Of a stretch of DNA of 64,000 nt, positions 35,636-43,474 are shown piece by piece. Source of the DNA: Lacticaseibacillus pabuli. GTDB taxonomy: Bacteria > Bacillota > Bacilli > Lactobacillales > Lactobacillaceae. A model generated the notes under the pieces. That model was not told where the DNA came from. It saw only the letters and a program-made list of their open reading frames with translations, and did no database searches. The translations under genes were made by a program, and so were the position numbers. Location: positions 2,232,001 through 2,296,000 of the forward strand of contig NZ_CP117884.1 in NCBI RefSeq assembly GCF_028736235.1. Direction: 5' to 3'. Position 1 is the first letter of the stretch; each line of letters starts with the position of its first letter.

Positions 35636-35696
35636 AGTGACTTGTGAATGACTGATTTGAGTTCTAAAATGATAAATTAATAGGTTGGTGAAAAAT

Positions 35697-36257
35697 TTGA
35701 ACAAAGAACGATTTTTAGCATTTACAGACGCGGTTATTGCGATTGTCGTGACCATCATGGTTTTGGAAATCCATTTGCCCGATGAAATTACACTTAGCTC
35801 GCTACGTCACGTCGCGGTACCACTCGCCGCATACTTACTCAGTTTCCTGAACATCTACGGATCCTGGTACAGCCATCACCAGTTGTTCAAGAACGTAAAA
35901 ACTGTCCCGCAACGAACTTTCTGGCTAAGCGGTCTGTGGGTCTTCATCATGAGCCTCTACCCCATGGCAACCGCTGCCGTTGGGGAACACCCGACGCGCT
36001 TGCCACAAGAACTCATTTACCTGAGTATCGCGTTTTTCTGGGTCGTCTTGTTCCAGATGATGGAACACTCACTGAAGCACGAGTTTCCTGATCTCGTTAT
36101 TCCCCAGACGCACGCCATGCCGCATTGGCTGTACCTCTCAACACTCGGCGTCGCTTTCGTGCTGGCGTTCATATGGCCACCAATCGGCTTGATAGGGATG
36201 TTGCTCATTACGCTGAACAGTATCGTCACTGGATTGCGTGGCTTCCGCAACCAGTAA
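35697..36257 (+). CDS. TMEM175-family (DUF1211) membrane channel
   Basis: 186 residues from the TTG at 35697, giving the family-typical N-terminus MNKERFLAFTDAV; TTG and GTG codons at 35685-35690 are alternatives. Helix 1 carries the family signature (RFLAFTDAVIAIVVTIMVLE), followed by five further membrane helices. Bacterial TMEM175 proteins are tetrameric potassium channels or leak pores. Weak upstream GGTG box. Monocistronic, ended by the terminator at 36259. Confidence 0.85.
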   Translation: MNKERFLAFTDAVIAIVVTIMVLEIHLPDEITLSSLRHVAVPLAAYLLSFLNIYGSWYSHHQLFKNVKTVPQRTFWLSGLWVFIMSLYPMATAAVGEHPTRLPQELIYLSIAFFWVVLFQMMEHSLKHEFPDLVIPQTHAMPHWLYLSTLGVAFVLAFIWPPIGLIGMLLITLNSIVTGLRGFRNQ

Positions 36258-36258
36258 A

Positions 36259-36298
36259 AAATAGACCATCGCGAATAATCATTCGCGGTGGTCTATTT
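36259..36298. terminator. Bidirectional terminator
   Basis: Stem AAATAGACCATCGCGAAT/ATTCGCGGTGGTCTATTT, 18 bp with one mismatch, shared by the convergent channel and glycosyltransferase genes. Confidence 0.9.
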
Positions 36299-36300
36299 CG

Positions 36301-37383
36301 TCAGGCGTTCACAATCTTGCCATAATGTTTTTCCAGTACGTCCGCCAGTTCCTCGTTCACCGTCGCGGCGTCGTACTTCTTAGCGGTCACCAATGCGTTC
36401 GCGGCTAGCTTTGCCTTCACGTCGGCGGGCATGTCAGCAAACTGCTCAATACCGCTAGCGAGTGAATGCACGTCGAAACGGTCAAATAGCAGGCCGTTGT
36501 AATTTGGCTTCACGTAAGTTGCGATGCCGCCGAGGTTTGCCCCCAGCACCGGCACTCCGCAAGCCATGGCTTCCAGGCCGACCAACCCGAGGCTTTCACC
36601 GGTTGGCGTCCCCGCCCCCGGAAAGACGAGCAGATCGAGCTTGCTGTACTGCGCCAGCAAGTCCTTTTGCGGCAACATCTTGATGCGCGTCACCACTTGT
36701 TCAAGGTGCAGGTCATGAATTTTTTGTTCACAATCCGCCTCGCTCACCCCGCCGCCGACCATCGTCAAGTGCAGTTCCGGGTGCGTTGGTACGAGCATTG
36801 CAACGGCATCGAGCACGATGTCCCAGCCCTTGTTGGCATCAATCCGGCTGATATAGCCAATCTCCAGCTTGGTCGGATTCTTCTTGACGTGCTGCGGCTT
36901 GAAATAAGTCGTGTCCACTCCGCCAGACGGTGAAATGACCGCGCCGGAATAACCGTACTTCTTTTCGGACATATCTTTAAACGACTGGGACGGCACAATC
37001 ACCATATCGGAGTGTTTGATAATCCGCGCAGTCAGGAAATTCATCTTCTGCGCAAAGCGGCTCTCGGTCGTCACATCGCTACCATGCAGGTTCGTCACAA
37101 TCAGCGGACGCCGGCCAAAGAAGTGCGCCACCAAGGTTGGTAGGGCGTTGTAGCTGGCATAACTGATGAAAACTACCTTCACCTTGGGATTCAGGACGGC
37201 GAAAAAGGACCGCGTGAAGTAGCTCAGGTAGGCACCAATCTTGCTGGCCTTCCCCACGTGTTTGTAGAGGACGACCTTGGTCATCGGCATGCGTTTGCTC
37301 AGCGCATTATACAGATTACGCACAAATACCCCGTAGTTGGGGTATTTGGCGGATGGATACATATTGGACAGCATCAAAATCAT
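36301..37383 (-). CDS. Glycosyltransferase family 4
   Basis: 360 residues, GT-B fold. The N-terminal half has LMLSNMYPSAKYPNYGVFVRNL and NLHGSDVT; the C-terminal half has EIGYISRIDANKGWDI and the nucleotide-sugar motif ESLGLVGLEAMACGVPVLGAN (E-x7-E). No membrane anchor. It follows the GT2 gene by 12 bases. Likely builds an extracellular polysaccharide or decorates a wall glycopolymer; donor and acceptor unknown. Confidence 0.88.
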   Translation of the reverse strand: MILMLSNMYPSAKYPNYGVFVRNLYNALSKRMPMTKVVLYKHVGKASKIGAYLSYFTRSFFAVLNPKVKVVFISYASYNALPTLVAHFFGRRPLIVTNLHGSDVTTESRFAQKMNFLTARIIKHSDMVIVPSQSFKDMSEKKYGYSGAVISPSGGVDTTYFKPQHVKKNPTKLEIGYISRIDANKGWDIVLDAVAMLVPTHPELHLTMVGGGVSEADCEQKIHDLHLEQVVTRIKMLPQKDLLAQYSKLDLLVFPGAGTPTGESLGLVGLEAMACGVPVLGANLGGIATYVKPNYNGLLFDRFDVHSLASGIEQFADMPADVKAKLAANALVTAKKYDAATVNEELADVLEKHYGKIVNA

Positions 37384-37395
37384 GGTTAGTTTCTC

Positions 37396-38352
37396 CTAAT
37401 GACGCGCGTAGTGAGCGTATGCTGCGTTGTACAGCCGTGAGTGGCGGGCGTAACGCCGCACCGCCTGATTCAGCAGGCCTGGCACAATTAAGCGGGCCGC
37501 GGTAAATGGCTTCTTGGCACGCAAAGCCTGTTTTCCAGCAGACAGGTTCAGGACGCGGCGATTGAACTTATCACGAATCGCAGGATTGTCGTACCCGTTA
37601 GCATCCAGATAATCCTTCAGGTCAGCCAACTCGACTGGCGCCTCCGGAAACTTACCAGCAGCATAGGTCTTCTGCAGGTATTCGGAAACTAGGAACACCT
37701 TATAACGGTCACCCGACGTCATCGAGTTACCGCGCAGGCGGTACTTCATCAGTTTTTCGTTAGTCGCACCGATGCGCGCCCCCTGTTGCAATAGGCGCAG
37801 CCACAGGTCGTAGTCCTCCGCAGTTGGTAGCAGGCGATACCCACCAGCCTTCACCACGACTTCGCGGCGCATCATGATGCTCGGGTGCACGAGCGGTGAC
37901 CCGAGTGGCAAGAGCCGGGCCAGTTGCTTCGGTTTTTCAGGAATATAGTCGTGCTCGCCCGCTGGCTTGCCCATCTCGTCGATGAACTTGGCACTCGTAC
38001 TGAGCACGTCCAGCAGTCGGTCTTCCATGATGGTCAGTTGACGCTCAAACCGCTGTGGTTCAGCCACGTCATCCGCGTCCATCCGTGCCAGCATTGGGGC
38101 CGTCCCGGAGTCCAGAGCGCGGTTCAAGCTGTACGGCAGGCCGCTGTTCTTTTCGTTCACGAGAACAAGGACGCGCCGGTCTTTGCGCGCGTATTCATCC
38201 AAAATTTGGTGCAAATTTGTCGCTTTGGGCTGATCCAGAACCACATTCAGCTCAAAGTCCGTTTCCGTTTGCGCAAGAATTGAATCCATCGCGGCTCGCA
38301 ACTGGGCGGGCGTTTCATTATAAACGGACATCAGAACAGTAATTTTTGGCAT
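37396..38352 (-). CDS. Glycosyltransferase family 2
   Basis: 318 residues from the ATG at 38352 (GAGGTGCAAG upstream). GT-A fold: ITVLMSVYNETPAQLRAAMD, NSGLPYSLNRALD, the metal-binding MLARMDADDVA, and HPSIMMRREVVVKAGGYR...EDYDLWLRLL. The C-terminus (about 240-318) is basic and unrecognised. Pairs with the GT4 gene; a two-gene glycan unit without its own flippase or polymerase. Confidence 0.9.
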   Translation of the reverse strand: MPKITVLMSVYNETPAQLRAAMDSILAQTETDFELNVVLDQPKATNLHQILDEYARKDRRVLVLVNEKNSGLPYSLNRALDSGTAPMLARMDADDVAEPQRFERQLTIMEDRLLDVLSTSAKFIDEMGKPAGEHDYIPEKPKQLARLLPLGSPLVHPSIMMRREVVVKAGGYRLLPTAEDYDLWLRLLQQGARIGATNEKLMKYRLRGNSMTSGDRYKVFLVSEYLQKTYAAGKFPEAPVELADLKDYLDANGYDNPAIRDKFNRRVLNLSAGKQALRAKKPFTAARLIVPGLLNQAVRRYARHSRLYNAAYAHYARH

Positions 38353-38460
38353 CTTGCACCTCTTCACAAAATATCTGTTTTCATTATAGCAGAGCAAGCC
38401 TAGGCTGCGGCCCTTGCCACGCGGGTTCTGGCTAATTTAGGAGATTCTAAAGCGCTAATC

Positions 38461-40260
38461 TTAATTTTCAACCGTTCCCGTGTCGTCCTTATCGAAGGTG
38501 TCGCTGAACAAGCGCAAACGCTGTGCGTAGGACGGGTGATCATTGTTTTCAGAAATGGTCTTCTTGAGTAAGCCCAAGCGGTCCGTGATAATGCCATCTG
38601 CCTGTGCGAACATCATCTGTTCCATCTCATCCTGGTCGTTGACGGTCCACGCCCATACCGCTTGACCGCGTGCTTGCGCGGCACCGACCATGTCAGAATT
38701 CAGCGTGCTCTCCTCCAGCGTGTAGGCGTTGAAGTGAGTGTTTGGCAAAGTGATGCTGTACGGCAAGATAAAGCTGACGTACAGCTTCGGTAGACGATGG
38801 TGAAGACGGTTAATGACGGAATAGCTTAAGGAATGCACCCGGTCGTGATTGTGAATCAGGCGTTGCCCGTACCGCTTAATGAACAGGCTCAGCATGTCCT
38901 TGGAGTCGTACTGGGTCGGCTTGATTTCGACAATCAAACGCTGGTGAGCGCGCTCGGCCGCCGTCATATAAGCGCCCAGACTGGCAAGCTTGGCGTGGTG
39001 CCCATTTTCACGCACCGTGACCCGCTTGAGCTGCGCCAGTGTCATCTGCGACGGGCGTTTATCAATGCCGGCCAAGTCCTTGAGATTCTCGTCATGGAGC
39101 ACAATGAACTGATGGTCGCGCGTTTCGTGGACGTCCATTTCCACGTAATCAGGCCGCTCCCGCGCGGTCTTGCGGAGTGCCGGAATTGTATTTTGGACGC
39201 CATTGCCATTGTCCACGCCGCGATGCGAAATCGTCAGCGGATGGTGATCCAGCCCGCCGTATAGGTATATGCCATTGAACAAAATAATGCTGAGCAGGAT
39301 AACGGTCCCGACGACAAGGGTCACGCGGCGCATCCAGCCGTGATAATGAATCAGGCTGTGTTTGGCCGCGTTGGCGATTTGCCCTTCCTTCACGTAAACA
39401 GGTGCAGTCAGGAATATCAGGAATACGGCGGAACTCATCCCCCCCAGCACCATCTTCCCCAACAGGAGGATGGTCATCGTGATAATCGCCCCGATATAGG
39501 CAACCGGCGTCTTGTCCAAGCCGGTTTGTGCCCAAATAAGTAATTGCGTAAAGACGAAGGTGATGCCCTGCAGAATCAGGGTCAACCAGAACGTCCGCCA
39601 GAAATAGAACCAGAAATGACCAGAAGTCTGCCGCCAGCTCTCACCAGCAGCCTTGCGCAGCGGCTGATTTTTCAGGACGGTGTTCGGCAATACCAGAATC
39701 CAGCGCAGTCCCAGGTAGGCCATGACGAGGTAAAAGGCGAAGACGAGGAATGCGAGTAGCGGCTTGGTGCCAATCCATTCCATAATGAAGGTCGGAATTT
39801 GCACCTTGGCGAGCAAGCTGGAGCCCACAACGGTACCGGCGAATGGGATCACCAGCAGAAAGTAAAAGACGAAGAAGACAAATGACCCGATGCGCAGGTG
39901 CTGCAAATCCGACCACGCTTCCCGCGCGATAGCCTTGAGCGTCGGCGCCTGACGCTGACGGATGCCCTGCACGCCGCCTAACAGGAAGGAGAATTGCGCG
40001 TAGACAAGGACCAACATCACGAGGCCCAACAAAATCAGCCCGACCGTCAAGACAACGTGGCCGGTGATAACGCCGAGAATATTATCGAAGCCAATATACG
40101 GCACCCCTGCCGCCACCAGCATTTCGCCCACGGTCCACCGTAGCAGTGGCACCAGCGCCAAATCGGTGACGCCTAACACAAGCCACACGATGACTAAGTA
40201 ATTGGCCCACTGTGCCCAAAATTCACGCAGGGCATCCCCTGCATACCGAATTGACTTCAT
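38461..40260 (-). CDS. Membrane-bound glycerophosphodiester phosphodiesterase
   Basis: 599 residues. About 330 residues of membrane domain (roughly eight helices, GPDPase_memb type), then a catalytic GDPD domain: SHRGVDNGNGVQNTIPA (His-Arg), VEMDVHETRDHQFIVLHD (Glu, Asp, His). It cleaves glycerophosphodiesters, at the outer face if the domain is extracellular. In low-GC Gram-positives such proteins are linked to lipoteichoic acid or glycerolipid turnover. GGAGGGG box before ATG. Monocistronic. Confidence 0.9.
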   Translation of the reverse strand: MKSIRYAGDALREFWAQWANYLVIVWLVLGVTDLALVPLLRWTVGEMLVAAGVPYIGFDNILGVITGHVVLTVGLILLGLVMLVLVYAQFSFLLGGVQGIRQRQAPTLKAIAREAWSDLQHLRIGSFVFFVFYFLLVIPFAGTVVGSSLLAKVQIPTFIMEWIGTKPLLAFLVFAFYLVMAYLGLRWILVLPNTVLKNQPLRKAAGESWRQTSGHFWFYFWRTFWLTLILQGITFVFTQLLIWAQTGLDKTPVAYIGAIITMTILLLGKMVLGGMSSAVFLIFLTAPVYVKEGQIANAAKHSLIHYHGWMRRVTLVVGTVILLSIILFNGIYLYGGLDHHPLTISHRGVDNGNGVQNTIPALRKTARERPDYVEMDVHETRDHQFIVLHDENLKDLAGIDKRPSQMTLAQLKRVTVRENGHHAKLASLGAYMTAAERAHQRLIVEIKPTQYDSKDMLSLFIKRYGQRLIHNHDRVHSLSYSVINRLHHRLPKLYVSFILPYSITLPNTHFNAYTLEESTLNSDMVGAAQARGQAVWAWTVNDQDEMEQMMFAQADGIITDRLGLLKKTISENNDHPSYAQRLRLFSDTFDKDDTGTVEN

Positions 40261-40465
40261 CCGTACCCCTCCAAATCATCAGCCATGTTATATTAACGAG
40301 TATAGCGCAAACCTCATGCGGGCGAACCCGCCATTGGACCTAAATTAACGTGCGGTTTTGCCCACTTGGTCAATAAATCGTATGTAAAAGTCGATTGTGT
40401 TGTTTATCCACTCGCAAAAACGCATATAATGTTGACTAGACACTAAGAAACGGCAGGCGAATTCG

Positions 40466-41533
40466 ATGCCCACACATACTCGAAACTCAAACATAGAACT
40501 CCTGCGCATACTGGCGATGCTTCTCATCGTCGCGCATCATTTTGCGACCCATGGTGTCCTGGACGGCGTGGTCGTCACTAAGGCCACGACCACCACGACA
40601 TTAGCACAGATCCTCATCAGTGGCGGCAAGTTCGGGGTGGCGCTGTTTATCATCATCACCGGCTATTTTTTAAGCACCAGACCGTTTAAAGTCCGCCGTA
40701 TCTGGCCGGTCATGCTGGCAGCGATGACCTACTCCATCTTCTTCATGGTCGTGCACAGCATTCGGATGCACGCCGTTCCGGGGCCGTGGTACCTCGCATT
40801 CGGCATCTTCCCGGTCATGTTCCAGCAGTACTGGTTCGTCACGTCCTACGTGTTGCTCATTTTGCTCAGTCCGATGCTGAACGCGTTTGTCGCGTCGGCC
40901 ACGCACGGGCAACTCCGCTGGATGGTGGGCACGCTACTCATGATTAGCTTTATCCTGCCGATGCTGGTCCACACGCGACTGGGGGATGATGAGACGCTCC
41001 GCTTCGTCACCCTCTACCTCGTGGGCGCCTGCCTGCAAACGGACGCCTTGCCTTGGCTAGTCAAGCACCGCTATTTTGTCTTTGGATTAAACTTCGCGGC
41101 GCTCCCAGGATCCGTGATTCTCGTCAATCTGATTGGCAACCAGCTACAAAGTCCGCAGATCCTCTCGCACGCGCTGGAATTCGTTGGTGACACCTCGCCC
41201 TTTGCAGTCATTGCAGCGGCGGCTCTGCTGGCCATCGGGGTGAATGGCAAACCGCATTACTACCCGCGCATCAACAATCTTGCCGGGTACATGTTTGGTA
41301 TTTATCTGATTCACGACAACGCCTACGTTCGGCCGTGGTTGTGGCACACGACGTTCCACACCGAATGGCTCCGGACCGCCAACCCCATTTTCTTCATCGT
41401 CATTTCAGTCCTGATTATCAGTGCAGTCTTTATCTTCAGCCTGCTGATTGAATTGGGACGTGCCGCGATTGTTGAATGGATTGTCAGCAAGTTCGCGTCA
41501 TGGCGGCACAAGCCAGGCGCGGAGGCGCAATAG
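40466..41533 (+). CDS. Membrane acyltransferase (acyltransferase family 3)
   Basis: 355 residues with about ten membrane helices. N-terminal NSNIELLRILAMLLIVAHHFATHG is the family signature with its catalytic His; helix 2 begins SGGKFGVALFIIITGYFLS. These enzymes O-acetylate peptidoglycan, exopolysaccharide or other surface glycans. No C-terminal SGNH domain as in OatA, so it is the short form. The two glycosyltransferases 2 kb away may make the acceptor. Confidence 0.85.
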   Translation: MPTHTRNSNIELLRILAMLLIVAHHFATHGVLDGVVVTKATTTTTLAQILISGGKFGVALFIIITGYFLSTRPFKVRRIWPVMLAAMTYSIFFMVVHSIRMHAVPGPWYLAFGIFPVMFQQYWFVTSYVLLILLSPMLNAFVASATHGQLRWMVGTLLMISFILPMLVHTRLGDDETLRFVTLYLVGACLQTDALPWLVKHRYFVFGLNFAALPGSVILVNLIGNQLQSPQILSHALEFVGDTSPFAVIAAAALLAIGVNGKPHYYPRINNLAGYMFGIYLIHDNAYVRPWLWHTTFHTEWLRTANPIFFIVISVLIISAVFIFSLLIELGRAAIVEWIVSKFASWRHKPGAEAQ

Positions 41534-41550
41534 TACCCTTCTTATACAAC

Positions 41551-41585
41551 AAGGCGGCTACCATTTTCGGTAGCCGCCTTGTTTT
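41551..41585. terminator. Bidirectional terminator
   Basis: Stem AAGGCGGCTACC/GGTAGCCGCCTT followed by GTTTT, between convergent genes. Confidence 0.9.
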
Positions 41586-41602
41586 GCATACGTTGATGCT
41601 GG

Positions 41603-42151
41603 CTAGTGGGTTAAGCGTAGTGCCAGCTCCTGCCCCATGGCCTGAACGAGCGGCCGGTACGGCGCAAAGTCTTGTGCGACGGTGGCCTTGGTCGTTGTCG
41701 GTAGCATATGCAACCCGACATTGGTTGCTAACTCACGCATCCGCAACCCGTTGAGCACGAGTTTAATCGCAATTTCCGCCTGCATGGTGTGATTACCGTA
41801 GATGATAGTGCCGACGGGTTTGTCATTCCACTCCGCAAAGACGGTATCGAGCGCGTTCTTCAGGACTGCTGGGTAGCCCCAGTTGTATTGCGGAAAGACG
41901 ATGACGAACGCGTCGCAACTTTCGATTAACTGAGCAAAATCCCGAGTGCTTTGGTTTTGGTAATTGCCATCTGCGGGCAACCCTGGTTCATCAAGAAATG
42001 GCAAGTTGATTGTCGCAAGGTCAATCAGTTTGAGTTCATATTCTGGCCGGGTCAGGCTAGCAATTGCCCATTCTGCAACCGCTGGCGCCAGGCGGTGGGT
42101 GCGATTAGAGCCGACAACGATGCCGACGGTTGGTTTCTTAGTTTCGTTCAT
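41603..42151 (-). CDS. NAD(P)H-dependent FMN reductase
   Basis: 182 residues from the ATG at 42151 (GGAGGC seven bases upstream; the ORF start five codons earlier contains that box). Flavodoxin-like: VGIVVGSNRTHRLAPAVAEW (FMN phosphate loop), FVIVFPQYNWGYPAVLKNALD (isoalloxazine loop), VGTIIYGNH. The family reduces FMN, quinones or azo compounds. Divergent from a MarR regulator across two palindromes, so probably induced by reactive or phenolic compounds. Confidence 0.88.
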   Translation of the reverse strand: MNETKKPTVGIVVGSNRTHRLAPAVAEWAIASLTRPEYELKLIDLATINLPFLDEPGLPADGNYQNQSTRDFAQLIESCDAFVIVFPQYNWGYPAVLKNALDTVFAEWNDKPVGTIIYGNHTMQAEIAIKLVLNGLRMRELATNVGLHMLPTTTKATVAQDFAPYRPLVQAMGQELALRLTH

Positions 42152-42180
42152 AAAAGGTGCCTCCAATTGATTTCATATTG

Positions 42181-42192
42181 ATTCACGTGAAT
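42181..42192. promoter_or_regulatory. MarR-type operator, site 1
   Basis: ATTCACGTGAAT, a perfect 12-bp palindrome next to the reductase start region. Confidence 0.65.
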
Positions 42193-42236
42193 ACATTTGC
42201 TAGTATAGAGGCTAGAGATTCGCTTGTCAATTATTA

Positions 42237-42248
42237 ATTCACATGAAT
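42237..42248. promoter_or_regulatory. MarR-type operator, site 2
   Basis: ATTCACATGAAT, the same palindrome with one change, 56 bases from site 1 and just before the marR start. Confidence 0.65.
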
Positions 42249-42260
42249 GGAAGTGCCACA

Positions 42261-42725
42261 ATGATCGACGAAATTTTGCAGTCTATTAATACCCTGCTTG
42301 CTCAGGACAGTGACGACGACGCGGAAAAGGCCGCCCTACTAGGCAACAGCGATAATCCTGAACTGCAACAACTGAACGGCAAATTAAACACACGTGATAT
42401 CCTAGTGATTGCCGCTGTCACGGCGCGGTCACCGCTCGCGCAAAAGCAGTTACCAGAGCTCATCAAAATGTCCCAGCCCACCGCGACCCGTGCCGTTCAG
42501 CGGCTGGTCCGTCAGGGCTTGCTAGTGCGCAGCCGCATCCCCAACAACGCGAAGGAATGGCAGCTCACCCCCACGCCACTTGGTACTGAGGTGGCCGCAG
42601 CGAAGCAAGCATTGGATCGCCAGCTGCACGCCAAGGCGGAAGTGATTGCGTCGCACTACTCGCCCGAAGAACTCGCCAGGTTTAACCAATTCATCGGTGA
42701 GATTATCAACTTAAGAGCAAATTAA
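42261..42725 (+). CDS. MarR-type transcriptional regulator
   Basis: 154 residues from the ATG at 42261 (GGAAG upstream; an ATG at 42243 lies inside the operator). Winged helix at about 55-125: LNTRDILVIAAVTARSPLAQ, QLPELIKMSQPTATRAVQRL (recognition helix), VRQGLLVRSRIPNNAKEW (wing). C-terminal dimerisation helices. It should repress itself and the divergent flavin reductase through the two palindromes. Confidence 0.82.
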   Translation: MIDEILQSINTLLAQDSDDDAEKAALLGNSDNPELQQLNGKLNTRDILVIAAVTARSPLAQKQLPELIKMSQPTATRAVQRLVRQGLLVRSRIPNNAKEWQLTPTPLGTEVAAAKQALDRQLHAKAEVIASHYSPEELARFNQFIGEIINLRAN

Positions 42726-42755
42726 AACGGTGGCCCGAATGGGTCACCGTTTTGT
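42724..42755. terminator. Bidirectional terminator
   Basis: Stem AAAACGGTG/CACCGTTTT with a GC-rich inner part, overlapping the marR stop. Confidence 0.85.
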
Positions 42756-42770
42756 TGTCTATCAATCTAA

Positions 42771-43349
42771 TTACTTAATCCGAACCATGTAACGTGCATC
42801 AAGGAATTGGTTACCACCAAGTGAGTAGTAAGTGTGGCCCTTCAGGAAAGCAAGTCCGAAGACCTTCCAATTTGTCCCGTGCTTGAGGCGCTTTGACTTC
42901 CCATTTTGAGACACTGGCTTCAGCTGGTCGTTCCAAACCTGAATCCCATACCCAGGAATGTAGCGTACCTGGCAAACCATCTTAAATGGAATGACAGTTG
43001 CGTAAGGAATGACATCCAGCGCGTAGATAAACTGACCGCCGCCCAAATCATAGTAAGGCTTCTGGTTGATTTCGACACGATCGTTCACTTTCCAGTCGGT
43101 CATGGCCTTGAGTGTCTTCACCTTGACCCCAGACTGGTTAATCACGTCTGTCGGCTTAATCGTGGTAATTACCCCATGATCGCTGTTCAGCAAGACTGCT
43201 TTAAACGAAATCTGGTCGGCATTAGCCGCAGGTGTGGTTGCGGCATTAACACCATTTGAACCGACACCAACTGCCACCAACATGCCAAGTGCAGCTAATG
43301 CGGAAACAATTAACCGTTTCGCCCACTTTGTTCCAAAATGCTTATCCAT
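42771..43349 (-). CDS. Secreted protein with two SLAP-like modules
   Basis: 192 residues. Signal peptide (MDKHFGTKWAKRLIVSALAA, ending VNAATT). The first module (about 48-115) has MTDWKVNDRVEINQKPYYDLGGGQFI; the second (about 122-192) has YIPGYGIQVWNDQLK, KRLKHGTNWKVFG and YYSLGGNQFLDARYMV. Same build as the 6143 protein. AGGAGG upstream of ATG. Likely wall-associated. Confidence 0.7.
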   Translation of the reverse strand: MDKHFGTKWAKRLIVSALAALGMLVAVGVGSNGVNAATTPAANADQISFKAVLLNSDHGVITTIKPTDVINQSGVKVKTLKAMTDWKVNDRVEINQKPYYDLGGGQFIYALDVIPYATVIPFKMVCQVRYIPGYGIQVWNDQLKPVSQNGKSKRLKHGTNWKVFGLAFLKGHTYYSLGGNQFLDARYMVRIK

Positions 43350-43474
43350 CCTGAGACCTCCTCATATGATTCACTGTCGTTTCCAATCACGACAAGCATA
43401 ACAAATATGACCGGAATAACAAGGTATGGCGGACATTATTGGGGAACATTCGGCACGTTTATTGTCGCAAAATC

